DNA of 64,000 bases, from the NCBI GenBank assembly GCA_030684515.1, contig JAUXVJ010000031.1, positions 108,700 to 172,699 of the forward strand, in the 5' to 3' direction. The DNA comes from Actinomycetota bacterium. GTDB lineage: Bacteria > Actinomycetota > Actinomycetes > S36-B12. Positions 8,507 through 17,719 of the stretch are shown here, in pieces (within the stretch, counting starts at the first letter, position 1; every line of letters begins with the position of its first letter). A program made the translations under genes and the position numbers. Under the pieces are notes generated by a model. That model was not told the DNA's origin. It ran no database searches and was given only the letters and a program-made list of their open reading frames with translations.

Positions 8507-11005
8507 ATGAATGAGCAGACCCCCGTGCCGAATTCCGCAACAGATCAAGCCTCTGAACCGGCTGGGTATGACTTCGAAACGATCCAGGAGCGGTGGCTGC
8601 CTGTCTGGGATGAGCTCGCGCCGTTCCGGTCAGGTCTCGCCGATGATCCGCGACCAAAGAAGTACGTGCTCGACATGTTTCCGTACCCATCCGGTGACCT
8701 CCATATGGGACATGCCGAGGCCTACGCGCTTGGCGATGTAGTTGCCCGCTACTGGGTGCAAAAGGGATTCAACGTCATGCACCCAATCGGCTGGGATGCC
8801 TTTGGGCTGCCTGCAGAAAATGCGGCGATCAAGCGCGGCTCGGATCCGGTGGACTGGACCTACGAGAACATCGAGCAGCAGAAAGTCTCGATGCGTCGAT
8901 ACGCCTGCTCCTTTGACTGGGATCGGGTGTTCAACACCTGCGATCCTGAGTACTACCACTGGAACCAGTGGTTCTTCCTGCAGATGTTTGAACGTGGCCT
9001 GGCCTACCGCAAGGACAGCGCCGTCAACTGGTGCCCGAACGACCAGACTGTGCTGGCCAATGAGCAGGTCGTCGGTGGGCTGTGCGAGCGTTGCGATGCG
9101 GTTGTCACGAAGAAGAAGCTGACGCAGTGGTACCTGCGCATTACTGACTACGCCGATCGCCTGCTTGATGACATGAGTCAGCTGGAAGCCGGTTGGCCCG
9201 AGAAAGTGCTGCTGATGCAGCGCAACTGGATCGGGAAGTCCACAGGTGCTGAAGTGGCCTTCGAAATCGAGGGTCGCGACGAGCCCGTCACGGTGTACAC
9301 CACACGACCCGACACCTTGTTTGGCGCAACCTTCTTCGTGGTCGCGGCCGACTCTGATCTGGCAGCCGAGCTTGCGGCCGGAACCACAGCTGAACCGGCC
9401 TTTGCCACATACCTCGACGAGGTCAAGCAGAGCAGCGAGATGGATCGTCTTGACTCAAGTCGCGCAAAGACCGGCGTGTTTCTCGAGCGCTATGCAATAA
9501 ACCCGGTCAACGGTGAGCGCATCCCGATCTGGGCTTCGGACTACGTGCTCGCTGACTACGGCACCGGCGCGATCATGGCCGTCCCTGCGCATGATCAACG
9601 AGACCTTGATTTCGCGAGAACCTTCAAGTTGCCTGTGCGCATGGTGGTGGATGCTGGTGAGGATCCTGCGGTCACCGGCCTTGCAACCGCAGACGATGGC
9701 CTGCATGTGAACTCTGGTCCGCTGGACGGGCTGGGCAAGCAGGAGGCGATCGACGCCATCATTGCCATCCTCGCCGAACGAGGCACTGGCAAGGAAGCGG
9801 TGAACTACCGCTTGCGTGACTGGCTGATCTCCCGTCAGCGCTACTGGGGCACGCCCATCCCGATCATTCACTGCCCGAGCTGTGGAGAAGTTCCGGTTCC
9901 ACTGGATCAACTGCCGGTGAAACTGCCGTCCGCCGAGGGTCTTGATCTGAAGCCCAAGGGCACATCCCCACTTGGTGCTGCTACCGAGTGGTCGCATGTG
10001 CCGTGCCCCAAGTGTGGCGGGGAGGCGGTGCGCGACACCGACACGATGGACACCTTCTTTGATTCGTCCTGGTACTTCCTGCGCTATGTGAACCCGCACA
10101 ACAACGCTGCGATGTTCGACCCCGAAGAGGTGCGCAAGTGGTTGCCGGTGGATCAATATGTCGGTGGCGTCACGCACGCAATCCTGCATCTGCTCTACAG
10201 CCGTTTCTTCACCAAGGTGCTGCACGATATGGAGCTGCTGGACTTCACTGAGCCCTTCACCCGCTTGCTGAATCAGGGCATGGTCGTCATGGACGGCTCA
10301 GCGATGAGCAAGAGCCGCGGCAATCTGGTCAAGCTCTCAGATGAGCTGAACGATCATGGTGTCGACGCGATCCGCCTCACGATGGTCTTTGCAGGTCCGC
10401 CTGAAGACGATGTCGACTGGGCCGATGTGTCCCCGGGTGGTTCCAAGAGATTCCTCGCGCGCGCTTGGCGTCTGTCCAGAGATGTCACAAGTGCGCCAGG
10501 AGTCGATGTGACCACGGGCGACCTTGCGCTGCGCAAGGCCACACACAAGGCAATCCACGATGCCGAGCACGCAGTCGAAAGCTTCCGCTTCAACGTTGCC
10601 ATTGCGCGAGCGATGGAACTGGTGAACGTCACTCGCAAGGCAATCGACAGTGGTCCAGGTGCTGCTGACCCAGCAGTGCGTGAAGCCACTGAGGCCGTGG
10701 CCGTTATCTTGTCGCTCGTTGCGCCGTACACAGCTGAAGACATGTGGATGCGACTTGGCCATGAACCGGCCGTTGCTCTTGCCGGTTGGCCTGCAGTCGA
10801 ACCGGCATTGCTTGTTGAGGATTCGGTCATCTGCGTCGTGCAGATCGCCGGCAAGGTGCGCGAACGTCTTGAGGTGTCGCCAGAGATCACCGAAGATGCC
10901 TTGCGTGAACTCGCCCTGGCTTCTGTTGCTGAGATCCTGCAGGGGCAAGAACTGCGCGCAGTCATCGTGCGTGCACCCAAGCTCGTCAATATCGTCCCCG
11001 CATAG
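8507..11005 (+). CDS. leuS: Leucyl-tRNA synthetase
   Basis: Class Ia aminoacyl-tRNA synthetase that charges tRNA-Leu, 832 aa, full length. The HIGH motif appears as HMGH (residues 66-69) in [17 protein letters not shown]. The CP1 editing domain spans roughly residues 230-430 (TTRPDTLFG, threonine-rich site), and the KMSKS loop is MSKSRGN near residue 600. Zinc-binding CPSCG and CPKCGG pairs are visible near residues 460-505. A C-terminal anticodon domain ends in [12 protein letters not shown]. No T-box leader fits in the 44-nt gap upstream. A hairpin terminator follows. Confidence 0.98.
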   Translation: MNEQTPVPNSATDQASEPAGYDFETIQERWLPVWDELAPFRSGLADDPRPKKYVLDMFPYPSGDLHMGHAEAYALGDVVARYWVQKGFNVMHPIGWDAFGLPAENAAIKRGSDPVDWTYENIEQQKVSMRRYACSFDWDRVFNTCDPEYYHWNQWFFLQMFERGLAYRKDSAVNWCPNDQTVLANEQVVGGLCERCDAVVTKKKLTQWYLRITDYADRLLDDMSQLEAGWPEKVLLMQRNWIGKSTGAEVAFEIEGRDEPVTVYTTRPDTLFGATFFVVAADSDLAAELAAGTTAEPAFATYLDEVKQSSEMDRLDSSRAKTGVFLERYAINPVNGERIPIWASDYVLADYGTGAIMAVPAHDQRDLDFARTFKLPVRMVVDAGEDPAVTGLATADDGLHVNSGPLDGLGKQEAIDAIIAILAERGTGKEAVNYRLRDWLISRQRYWGTPIPIIHCPSCGEVPVPLDQLPVKLPSAEGLDLKPKGTSPLGAATEWSHVPCPKCGGEAVRDTDTMDTFFDSSWYFLRYVNPHNNAAMFDPEEVRKWLPVDQYVGGVTHAILHLLYSRFFTKVLHDMELLDFTEPFTRLLNQGMVVMDGSAMSKSRGNLVKLSDELNDHGVDAIRLTMVFAGPPEDDVDWADVSPGGSKRFLARAWRLSRDVTSAPGVDVTTGDLALRKATHKAIHDAEHAVESFRFNVAIARAMELVNVTRKAIDSGPGAADPAVREATEAVAVILSLVAPYTAEDMWMRLGHEPAVALAGWPAVEPALLVEDSVICVVQIAGKVRERLEVSPEITEDALRELALASVAEILQGQELRAVIVRAPKLVNIVPA

Positions 11006-11008
11006 GCA

Positions 11009-11040
11009 GAAGGGGCCACGTCTGCCGGCGTGACCCCTTC
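11009..11040. terminator. Terminator between leuS and the HtaA-like gene
   Basis: Inverted repeat GAAGGGGCCACG / CGTGACCCCTTC with an 8-nt loop and a single mismatched pair. It lies 4 nt after the leuS stop and 13 nt before the stop of the convergent gene, so it can serve both transcripts. Confidence 0.75.
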
Positions 11041-11052
11041 AACTTCCTTGCG

Positions 11053-12141
11053 CTACTTGGCGAACTTCACCTGCGTGAATGCATCCCAATTGGTAATCGC
11101 GTGAGTGTGCGCAGCCCATGAGTTCACGCCCACGACCTGCTTTGCGCCATTGACCACAGTGCCGGACTCTGTCTTGTACAGGCCTGTGACCTTCAGCGAT
11201 GAGACGAAGCGACCCAGCGCGTCTGGCCCGGATGACACGTAATTGCTCGCGCCGTATCCACCGATGGCCTTGTAGCCGTTAGGCGTTGTGGCGGCATTGG
11301 GTCCGAAGGCAAGGTACAGACCCTGAACGGCCGGGTTCGCCTTGCTCGGATCAAATCCGACACCAACGACGTTCAACGTCGTCACGGTCTTGGCATTCTT
11401 CACAGCCATTGGTCGCACGATGAGTGTTGGCTTCCACACTCGCTCGTACTGCACAGTGACCGGGCTCGGGGCCTTGGTCAGGTTGGAACCGGTCGTGCCG
11501 GTGGCCCAGAAGAATCCCTTGAGCGCATCGGGCACCACGCTCATGAATGACGGGGCGAACTGCTTGCCGTCCACAGGCGCGGGCACGGCGGGCACGCCTA
11601 CGCCATCCCATGGGGGAGTCACGATGAAGCTGGTCGATGGCGTGACCTTGGGCAAGCTCACCACGATGACGTCGTTGGCAGTCGTGGGAGTTGCGGTCGG
11701 TGAAGTCTTGAAGCTGGCATCTGCCGCCAACGATCCGGAACCTTGTGCATCAACGGTGATGACGGGATCCGTCAACGTCACTGAGAAGCCGCCTTGGTTG
11801 GTATTGCCGATCGTTGCACTGCCTGTGTAGGCGATGGAAAGAGCGCCGGTCAATTGATCGATAGTGCCGGTGCCGCCCGTGAACTTGAAGCCATCAGCGG
11901 CCTTGGTGACATTGCCCGACACCGATTGTGCTTGGGTCAGACTGCCGCAGGCAGTGAATGCGCAGTCGCTGATCTTCCAAGTAAGGGAGGCATTCGATAC
12001 TGCAGCACTGTTGGCGGTTGCGGTCTTGGCGTCAACTGCCTGCGCCGCGGGCACGCTCAATGCAGCGAGCGGTGTCACTAGCGCGGTCGCCAGAAGTGCA
12101 GCGCCCATGGTTCGCTTGCTGTGTGTGATGGTGCTCTTCAA
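11053..12141 (-). CDS. Secreted HtaA-like heme-binding protein
   Basis: Exported 362-aa protein. A Sec signal peptide covers about residues 1-36 (AALLATALVTPLAALSVPAA, cleavage after AQA). Residues about 50-175 follow the HtaA pattern: SLTWKISD at the start, a GTGTIDQLTGALSIAYTG block and LTDPVITVDAQGSGSL. In corynebacteria HtaA captures hemin at the surface and passes it to HmuT. Residues 180-362 form a second beta-rich region with VVGVGFDPSK, similar to the small secreted neighbour. No LPXTG or C-terminal membrane anchor is seen. TTG start is supported by AAGGAG upstream. It is the last gene of the iron-box operon. The usual HtaA ligand Tyr is not obvious, so heme binding is inferred. Confidence 0.65.
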   Translation of the reverse strand: MKSTITHSKRTMGAALLATALVTPLAALSVPAAQAVDAKTATANSAAVSNASLTWKISDCAFTACGSLTQAQSVSGNVTKAADGFKFTGGTGTIDQLTGALSIAYTGSATIGNTNQGGFSVTLTDPVITVDAQGSGSLAADASFKTSPTATPTTANDVIVVSLPKVTPSTSFIVTPPWDGVGVPAVPAPVDGKQFAPSFMSVVPDALKGFFWATGTTGSNLTKAPSPVTVQYERVWKPTLIVRPMAVKNAKTVTTLNVVGVGFDPSKANPAVQGLYLAFGPNAATTPNGYKAIGGYGASNYVSSGPDALGRFVSSLKVTGLYKTESGTVVNGAKQVVGVNSWAAHTHAITNWDAFTQVKFAK

Positions 12142-12452
12142 TGTGCTTCTCCTTGGTTGATGTGTTCGCCGGTCGACGGATGTGCGAGGTCGTGATAGAG
12201 CTCAACGACTTGAAGGCGGATGTCCGCTCGGGCAGCGAGTGGTCGAATCCACGCGATGCGCAGTGAGACGTTGATGTCGTCACCTGTCACTGCTGAGATG
12301 CGCAGAGAATGCGCATCCAGTCCTGAGCAGTGGGCGGAGACGATGTTGTCGGCAACGGCCTGCGCCATCGCGAGAGTCTCGGCGGCATGGTCCTGATTCA
12401 TGTGAGCGCAGACGGCCGCAACGACGTCGTCAGTGATCCAACCGTCGCTCAT
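12138..12452 (-). CDS. DUF2470 domain protein, likely heme-iron utilisation
   Basis: Small 104-aa protein that is essentially one DUF2470 domain. VVAAVCAHMNQDHAAETLAMA (split as VVAAVCAHMNQDH plus ETLAMA) and ELYHDLAHP at the end are typical. The domain forms the C-terminal half of HugZ-type heme-degrading proteins; here it stands alone. The start codon ATG 12452 overlaps the stop of the upstream secreted-protein gene (ATGA) and its own stop overlaps the TTG start of the HtaA-like gene, so all three are translationally coupled. Position inside a heme gene cluster supports a role in heme handling, but the biochemical activity of a stand-alone copy is unknown. Confidence 0.7.
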   Translation of the reverse strand: MSDGWITDDVVAAVCAHMNQDHAAETLAMAQAVADNIVSAHCSGLDAHSLRISAVTGDDINVSLRIAWIRPLAARADIRLQVVELYHDLAHPSTGEHINQGEAH

Positions 12453-12955
12453 CCGAAAGTCACCGGGATGAAGACATCTTGAGATCGGTCTTGGCTGCGA
12501 CGGTGGTCTGCGCGAGCAGCGATGCCGCACCTCGTGACTCGGCAGTCAATTTCACCGATCATCGAGGTGACAGTGATCGGCACGGCGAAAGTGCCGCCCT
12601 TGCCGAATGGTGTGGTCATGCTCTTTCCATATGAGGGTGGATTCGAGGAGATCCAGACCGCGCTCGACACGGATTCACTGCCCGGCGCTCCGCCGCAGGG
12701 GGTGGGGGCGAGGCCTGGCTTTGGTGCGACGCAGAAGGCGACGTAGATGCCTTTGCTCGTATCGAATCCGCTGCCGCGAACCTTGACCGCCTGACCGGAT
12801 TTCACCTTCGTCGTGGCACTGACGGTCATTGACGGGCTCTTCCTGGGAGCCGCGGTGGCCGCGAGTGCAGGGAGGCTCGCGCTGGCGACCAAGGTCGCAG
12901 CCAGGAGCGTGGTCGTGACAACTGCGGCTGTTCGGGGGTGGCTACCGGCGCTCAT
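12449..12955 (-). CDS. Small secreted beta-rich protein of the heme cluster
   Basis: Exported 168-aa protein. The signal peptide ends about residue 33 (SASLPALAATA). The mature part reads MTVSATTKVKSGQAVKVRGS then GFDTSKGIYVAFC, and ends IDCRVTRCGIAARADH...DVFIPVTF with paired cysteines. This is the pattern of actinobacterial neocarzinostatin-like / Ig-like domains that often accompany HtaA proteins. Ribosome site AAGGG precedes ATG 12955. It is the first gene after the two iron boxes and overlaps the DUF2470 gene by 4 nt. Likely a surface heme or iron relay protein; function is inferred from context only. Confidence 0.6.
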   Translation of the reverse strand: MSAGSHPRTAAVVTTTLLAATLVASASLPALAATAAPRKSPSMTVSATTKVKSGQAVKVRGSGFDTSKGIYVAFCVAPKPGLAPTPCGGAPGSESVSSAVWISSNPPSYGKSMTTPFGKGGTFAVPITVTSMIGEIDCRVTRCGIAARADHRRSQDRSQDVFIPVTFG

Positions 12956-12966
12956 TGCATCCCTTC

Positions 12967-12985
12967 TAAGGTAAGGCTTGCCTAA
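12967..12985. promoter_or_regulatory. DtxR/IdeR-type iron box 1
   Basis: TAAGGTAAGGCTTGCCTAA closely matches the 19-bp DtxR/IdeR operator consensus (TTAGGTTAGGCTAACCTAA). It lies 12 nt upstream of the leftward secreted-protein gene, where iron-loaded repressor would block transcription. Confidence 0.85.
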
Positions 12986-12995
12986 TAAGTGATCA

Positions 12996-13014
12996 TAAGG
13001 CTAGCCTCACCTAA
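12996..13014. promoter_or_regulatory. DtxR/IdeR-type iron box 2
   Basis: TAAGGCTAGCCTCACCTAA is the reverse complement of TTAGGTGAGGCTAGCCTTA, again close to the DtxR/IdeR consensus. Its left end is 29 bp from that of box 1 and it lies 51 nt upstream of the heme oxygenase start, so the pair covers both divergent promoters. Confidence 0.85.
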
Positions 13015-13065
13015 CCATCGCTTGTCAAGTCCTGACTTTCGAGCACCCAGCCAAGGAGAAGACGC

Positions 13066-13689
13066 ATGACTCCCATTTCGACCCTCATTCGCGAGCAGTC
13101 ACGTGAGGTCCACGAGGAGGCCGAAAGCAGTTCACTGATGACGGCAATTGCCACCGGTCAGGTCAGTATTGGCGAATATGCAGCGCTGCTTGGCCAGCTG
13201 CGCTGGGTATATGAAGCCCTTGATGCAGGTGCCGAACTTCGCCGTGAGATGCCCGAGTTCAGCACCGTGTTCGATGCTCGACTTGATCGTCGCGAGTCGA
13301 TCGCACGTGACTTGTTGGCGCTCGGCGTGCAGGAGGATCCCCCAACTGCAGCCACCAGGGCGTATGCGAATCGAATAGCAGAAGTCGCGCAGTCATGGCC
13401 CCTTGGTCTGCTCGCACACCACTACACGCGCTACATGGGTGATCTCTCTGGCGGTCGCATCCTGGGTTCGGCACTGCGCGCGAATCTGGCTCTCACGCCA
13501 GAACAAGGCTTGGCCTTCTACGAATTCGACATCGACTCGATTCCGGCGTTCAAGAAGAGTTATCGATCTGCCATGGACGCTCTGCCGTTGACCTCTCAGC
13601 AAAAGGATGCGTTCGTGCAGGAGGTGATGCGGGCTTTCTCGTTCAACTCGGCGATGTTTGCCAGCATCGAATTCCGGCCCACGACATGA
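13066..13689 (+). CDS. hmuO: Biliverdin-producing heme oxygenase
   Basis: Heme oxygenase of 207 aa that opens the heme ring to release iron, CO and biliverdin in the cytosol. The proximal heme ligand is His16 in REVHEEAES and the distal helix signature is HYTRYMGDLSGGRILG (about residues 119-134). Length is that of bacterial HmuO. AAGGAGAAG precedes the ATG. It opens the rightward operon hmuO-hmuTUV, with ATGA overlap to hmuT, and is placed directly after the two iron boxes, so expression under iron starvation is expected. Confidence 0.93.
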   Translation: MTPISTLIREQSREVHEEAESSSLMTAIATGQVSIGEYAALLGQLRWVYEALDAGAELRREMPEFSTVFDARLDRRESIARDLLALGVQEDPPTAATRAYANRIAEVAQSWPLGLLAHHYTRYMGDLSGGRILGSALRANLALTPEQGLAFYEFDIDSIPAFKKSYRSAMDALPLTSQQKDAFVQEVMRAFSFNSAMFASIEFRPTT

Positions 13690-14678
13690 GAGCTCCCCGA
13701 CAGTTGGTGATAGGCCTCGGTGCAGTGCTTCTGCTCGCTGGATGCACTGGTGCCAATGCTGCGATGCAGGCGCCGAGTCCTGGTCAGCCCATCGTCGCGA
13801 CCGCCGGACCCATCCCCTACCTGGAAGTCGACACCAGCTCCGTGCTGCCTGTCACCGTCACAGATGCCACCGGCGCCAGGGTCACCGTCACAGATCTATC
13901 TCGCATTGTCTCGCTCAGCGGGGGAGTCACCGAACTTCTGTTCGCCATGGGTCTTCACGGCAACGTTGTCGGGCGCGATGTGACGTCGGACTTTGCCGGT
14001 ACTGAAAATATCCCGCTTGTCTCTCAAGGACATGATGTGAGTGCGGAAGGTGTGCTCGCTTTGAATCCAACTCTCATCCTGGCCGACACTCAGTCAGGTC
14101 CGCCAGAAGCCATTGCCGCGCTGCGTGCAGTTGGCGTGCCGGTTGTCATCCTTCCTGAAGTCTGGTCAATCGCCGAGGCGATCCCGCGCGCCCAGTTGCT
14201 GACCACCGCTCTTGGCATGCCCAGTGCACTTCCTGTGCTCTCCCAAGCGCTCGGGGGCAGGACGTCCACTCTCGATCAGCCACTGACGGTTGCCTTCCTG
14301 TACCTGCGTGGTACGGCAGCTGTGTATCTGATGGGTGGCAAAGGCAGTGGTGCTGATTCACTCATCCAGGCCATCGGTGGCGTCGATGCCGGCACCAAGG
14401 CCGGCTTCGCAGCCTTCACGCCACTCACCCCCGAGGCACTTGTTGCCAGTGCACCAGATGTGATCCTGGTGATGGAGAAGGGCTTGACTTCGGTCGGCGG
14501 GATTGACGGGCTGCTCAAGTTGCCTGGAGTCGCGCAGACACCGGCCGGCAGGAACACACGAGTGGTGTCTGTTCCTGATGGTGAACTGCTGAGCTTTGGG
14601 CCGCGCACCACAGGGATGCTCGACGGAATCGTTGCCCAGCTCAACGCAATGGTGGCGGCATCACCGGCAGCATCATGA
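13686..14678 (+). CDS. hmuT: Heme ABC transporter substrate-binding lipoprotein
   Basis: Extracytoplasmic solute-binding lipoprotein, 330 aa. The lipobox LLLAGC (Cys19) ends the signal peptide. The mature part is a class III (BtuF/FhuD-like) binding fold: RIVSLSGGVTELLFAMGL, VVGRDVTSDF, ALNPTLILAD, then TVAFLYLRGTAAVYLMGG and the closing DGELLSFGPRT. This pattern is typical of HmuT, which takes heme from surface proteins and feeds HmuUV. It overlaps hmuO and hmuU by 4 nt each (ATGA), so stoichiometric expression of the importer is likely. Confidence 0.9.
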   Translation: MRAPRQLVIGLGAVLLLAGCTGANAAMQAPSPGQPIVATAGPIPYLEVDTSSVLPVTVTDATGARVTVTDLSRIVSLSGGVTELLFAMGLHGNVVGRDVTSDFAGTENIPLVSQGHDVSAEGVLALNPTLILADTQSGPPEAIAALRAVGVPVVILPEVWSIAEAIPRAQLLTTALGMPSALPVLSQALGGRTSTLDQPLTVAFLYLRGTAAVYLMGGKGSGADSLIQAIGGVDAGTKAGFAAFTPLTPEALVASAPDVILVMEKGLTSVGGIDGLLKLPGVAQTPAGRNTRVVSVPDGELLSFGPRTTGMLDGIVAQLNAMVAASPAAS

Positions 14679-15730
14679 CAACGACCGCGATTGCTGAACC
14701 GCAGATCCAGGTTCACCACAAAAGTCGCTGGGTGATTCCAATGCTTGCCGTTGCATTGGGGCTGGCAATTGTCACGTCGGGCCTGCTTGGGGCACTCCCG
14801 ATTCCGCTGGCTGAATTCCTGCCTTCGCTGTTCGGCAAAGGAACCTCGACTTCGGGCCAGTTGCAGCATGAAGTCCTGTGGCAGATCAGATTGCCGCGGG
14901 TGGCCTTGGCCATCCTGATTGGTGCCTGCTTGGCGACCGCGGGGGTGATCATGCAGGGGGTGTTCGCCAATCCACTTGCCGAGCCTGGCCTGGTCGGTGT
15001 CTCCTCGGGTGCGGCAGTCGGTGCGGTGGCGGCGATTGTTCTTGGCGCAACGGCAATTGGCTTCTGGGTGCTGCCACTTGCGGCCTTTGTTGGCGGCTTG
15101 CTCGTTACCGCCGCTGTGTACTTTCTGGCGCGCTTCCAAGGGCGATCCGAGGTGCTGACCTTGTTGCTCACCGGTATTGCGGTGAACGCTATGGCCGGAG
15201 CGATCATCGGTCTGCTGATGAGTGTTTCGGACGATGCACAATTGCGCAGCATCACCTTCTGGAATCTTGGCAGTCTTTCGGCAGCCACCTGGACCGCAGT
15301 GCTGACGGTGTTGCCGGTCGCCGTCTTGGGCGCGTTGGCGATTCCCATTCTTGCTCGACCTTTGGATCTCCTGTCGCTTGGTGAGCGCAACGCTCAATTC
15401 CTTGGACTCAACGTCAATCGGAATCGGCAATTGGCCATCATCGTCACCGCTCTGCTGACTGCTGCCGCTGTTGCAGTGGCCGGCATCATCGCCTTTGTCG
15501 GGCTGGTGATTCCGCATGCAATGCGACTCGTGGTCGGCCCAAGTCACATGCGCTTGCTGATTTCATCCGCGTTGGCCGGCTCCTTGCTGATCGTGGTGGC
15601 AGATCTGATCTCGCGCACGGTCGCGGCGCCGCGCGAGATCCCACTCGGCGTGATCACCGGGCTGATCGGAGCGCCCGCGTTCTTCTACCTGCTGCGGCGT
15701 GAACATGGGCGCCGAGGTGCATGGGCATGA
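14675..15730 (+). CDS. hmuU: Heme ABC transporter permease (FecCD family)
   Basis: Polytopic permease of 351 aa with about ten membrane helices. FecCD signatures are LPRVALAILIGACLATAGVI, MQGVFANPLAEPGLVGVSSG, the coupling region SLGERNAQFLGLNVNR and GIIAFVGLVIPHAMRLVVGP. It forms the membrane channel for heme with HmuT and HmuV. The start overlaps hmuT by 4 nt and the end overlaps the ATPase gene. Confidence 0.93.
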   Translation: MTTTAIAEPQIQVHHKSRWVIPMLAVALGLAIVTSGLLGALPIPLAEFLPSLFGKGTSTSGQLQHEVLWQIRLPRVALAILIGACLATAGVIMQGVFANPLAEPGLVGVSSGAAVGAVAAIVLGATAIGFWVLPLAAFVGGLLVTAAVYFLARFQGRSEVLTLLLTGIAVNAMAGAIIGLLMSVSDDAQLRSITFWNLGSLSAATWTAVLTVLPVAVLGALAIPILARPLDLLSLGERNAQFLGLNVNRNRQLAIIVTALLTAAAVAVAGIIAFVGLVIPHAMRLVVGPSHMRLLISSALAGSLLIVVADLISRTVAAPREIPLGVITGLIGAPAFFYLLRREHGRRGAWA

Positions 15731-16503
15731 CACCGCTGCTGGAAGTTCGCGATCTGGTCGTCAAACGGGGTCCACGCACAGTGATCAGCGAAGTGAGTCT
15801 CAGTGTTGCTGCACGAGAGGTGGTGGTCGTCATCGGTCCAAATGGGGCTGGCAAGTCATCACTCATCTCGGCCATCACTGGTGATCTGGAACCGACTGCC
15901 GGGTGCGTGTGCCTTGGCGACACCAGCATCCTGGAGCTGACTCTGCGCGAGCAGGCGCGACTGCGGGCAGTGCTCACCCAGCAATCAGCAGTGGCCTTCG
16001 GATTCACCGTGCGTGAAGTCGTGTCGATGGCACGCGAGCCCTGGCGCAATGCCGTCAGTCAGTCAGATGATGCCCGAGTCATCAGCGAGGCTTTGCACTC
16101 ATCCGATGTCACGCATCTGGCTGTTCGCCCAGTTCAGGCGCTCTCGGGGGGTGAGCAGGCGCGGGTGGCCATTGCGCGCACGATGGCACAGACCACGCCC
16201 TTGCTGATCTTGGATGAGCCGACTGCAGCCTTGGATGTGAAGCACCAGCTCATGGTGATGCGAGGTCTTCGCGTGCACGCGGACGCGGGTGGCGGCGCAC
16301 TCGTGGTGCTGCACGATCTCACCCTCGCAAGTCAGATCGCTGATCGCATTGTCATCCTCAAGGACGGGACGCTGGTTGCCGTTGGAGCCCCCAGTGAAGT
16401 GCTGACGACTGAGACTTTGGCCTGTGTGTACGAGGCCGATTTCCTCGTTCACGAGATTCCGGGGCGGGCCCTTGCCGTGATCCCTCGAATGGAACTGAGG
16501 TGA
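15727..16503 (+). CDS. hmuV: Heme ABC transporter ATP-binding protein
   Basis: ABC-type ATPase of 258 aa. Walker A is GPNGAGKSS (about 37-45), the signature is ALSGGEQARVAIAR, Walker B is LLILDEPTAALD and the switch histidine is in VVLHDLTLA. QQSAVAFGFTVREVVSMAR is typical of heme/siderophore importers. ATG 15727 is preferred because it forms an ATGA overlap with hmuU; ATG 15721 is two codons earlier. It closes the rightward iron-box operon and abuts a convergent CoA-transferase gene with no gap. Confidence 0.92.
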   Translation: MTPLLEVRDLVVKRGPRTVISEVSLSVAAREVVVVIGPNGAGKSSLISAITGDLEPTAGCVCLGDTSILELTLREQARLRAVLTQQSAVAFGFTVREVVSMAREPWRNAVSQSDDARVISEALHSSDVTHLAVRPVQALSGGEQARVAIARTMAQTTPLLILDEPTAALDVKHQLMVMRGLRVHADAGGGALVVLHDLTLASQIADRIVILKDGTLVAVGAPSEVLTTETLACVYEADFLVHEIPGRALAVIPRMELR

Positions 16504-17616
16504 TCAGGAGAATGGATTCTCGCCCAGCTCGGGCGGCGATCCTGGCGCCAGTGCAGGGTGCACCCGATATCTGATGGGGTGTCCTAGCGTCAGGTAGCCA
16601 TCGGGGCCGATGGTGAGCGTGCCCCGCTCACGGAAATGCGGATGCTCAAGCATCTGCTGCCGAGTCAGCACAGGGGCGATGGGCACAGAAGCTCGACGAA
16701 GTTGATCCAGAAGTTCCAGGCAATTGTGTTGGGCAATGGTTTCAGCGATATTCGCAGCCAAGGTCTGGCTTTGGGCGCTGCGCTCAGCCATGGTCAAGCC
16801 GATGTGATCATCAAGGCCGAGCTCGCGACACAGCGCGTCCCAGAAATGGTCTTCGCTGTAGATGCCAAGAACAATCCACTGATCATCTGCCGTGCGGAAG
16901 GTTCCCATCCCGGGGCTGCCACCTTGTCCGTCGTGCGCTTGCAGGCCCGGACGTCGCGCATCCACGGCGCCTAGGGGCGCGACCCACGAGGCCATCAGAT
17001 CTGTCATGGAGACATCAATGTGCTCTCCAACGCCTGTGCGCCGCGCGCAAAGAACAGCCGCGAGGATGGCGAATGCGGCTGCCATCCCGGAGCCTTGATC
17101 GCCGACGAGCACTCCCGGGGCAATCGGCGATTGGCCCGTCCGCACAGTCATCGCACCCGCGTACGCCTGATAGTTCTGCTCGTGGCCTGTTTCGGCGGCG
17201 AGCGGCCCGCTTTGACCAAAGCCAGAGATCGAGCACAGCACAATGGCGGGATTCACAGCCTGGAGTTGCTCGAAGCTCACCCCTAAGCGCGCCGCGACAC
17301 CCGGTCGGTAGCCCTCAAGCACGACTTCGGCGCTGGCTACCAACTCCATCAGTCGCGCACGGTCCTCGTCCTTTTTCAGATTCAGCACCACGCTTGCCTT
17401 GCGGCCGTTGAAATTGATGTGGCGATCCAGTACCGCTCTTTCGCGTTCACCCCCTGGCGGCTCGATCTTGGTCACCTCAGCGCCCAGGTCCGCCATCAGC
17501 TGTGTCGCATAGTGACCGGGCTGCCAAAGCGAAAGATCCAGGACGCGCAAGCCTTCCAAAAGCTGATCGGTCACTGCTCCTCCTTGAGGTTGGGGCCAAG
17601 GTATCTCGTCCATCAC
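16504..17616 (-). CDS. CaiB/BaiF family (class III) CoA-transferase
   Basis: Class III CoA-transferase or acyl-CoA racemase, 370 aa. Seen are LEGLRVLDLSLWQPGHYATQ split by family pattern near residues 22-40, LGAEVTKIEPPGGERER, FNGRKASVVLNLK, and the probable catalytic aspartate in LVGDQGSGM. The C-terminal ending VHPALAPGSPPELGEN is family-like. Members move CoA between carboxylic acids or epimerise alpha-methylacyl-CoA; the substrate cannot be read. The annotated N-terminus may be 14 residues too long, since a GTG in GGAVTDQLLEGL would also serve. It stands alone between the heme operon and the divergent comEA. Confidence 0.8.
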   Translation of the reverse strand: MMDEIPWPQPQGGAVTDQLLEGLRVLDLSLWQPGHYATQLMADLGAEVTKIEPPGGERERAVLDRHINFNGRKASVVLNLKKDEDRARLMELVASAEVVLEGYRPGVAARLGVSFEQLQAVNPAIVLCSISGFGQSGPLAAETGHEQNYQAYAGAMTVRTGQSPIAPGVLVGDQGSGMAAAFAILAAVLCARRTGVGEHIDVSMTDLMASWVAPLGAVDARRPGLQAHDGQGGSPGMGTFRTADDQWIVLGIYSEDHFWDALCRELGLDDHIGLTMAERSAQSQTLAANIAETIAQHNCLELLDQLRRASVPIAPVLTRQQMLEHPHFRERGTLTIGPDGYLTLGHPIRYRVHPALAPGSPPELGENPFS

Positions 17617-17719
17617 TGAACACTGCCGCGCTATGCACCATCACTGCATTCGCCTGACTTCGTCCACATCGAGCCTGGTGCAGTGGTCCGCATTCGCCAG
17701 CGCTTCCTAGTTTTCCGTT

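Noticed and set aside
14276..15547. A 423-codon open frame on the minus strand under hmuT-hmuU
   Set aside because: The translation is rich in Gln, Arg, His and Gly with no hydrophobic core, typical of an antisense frame. The plus-strand genes have full family motifs.
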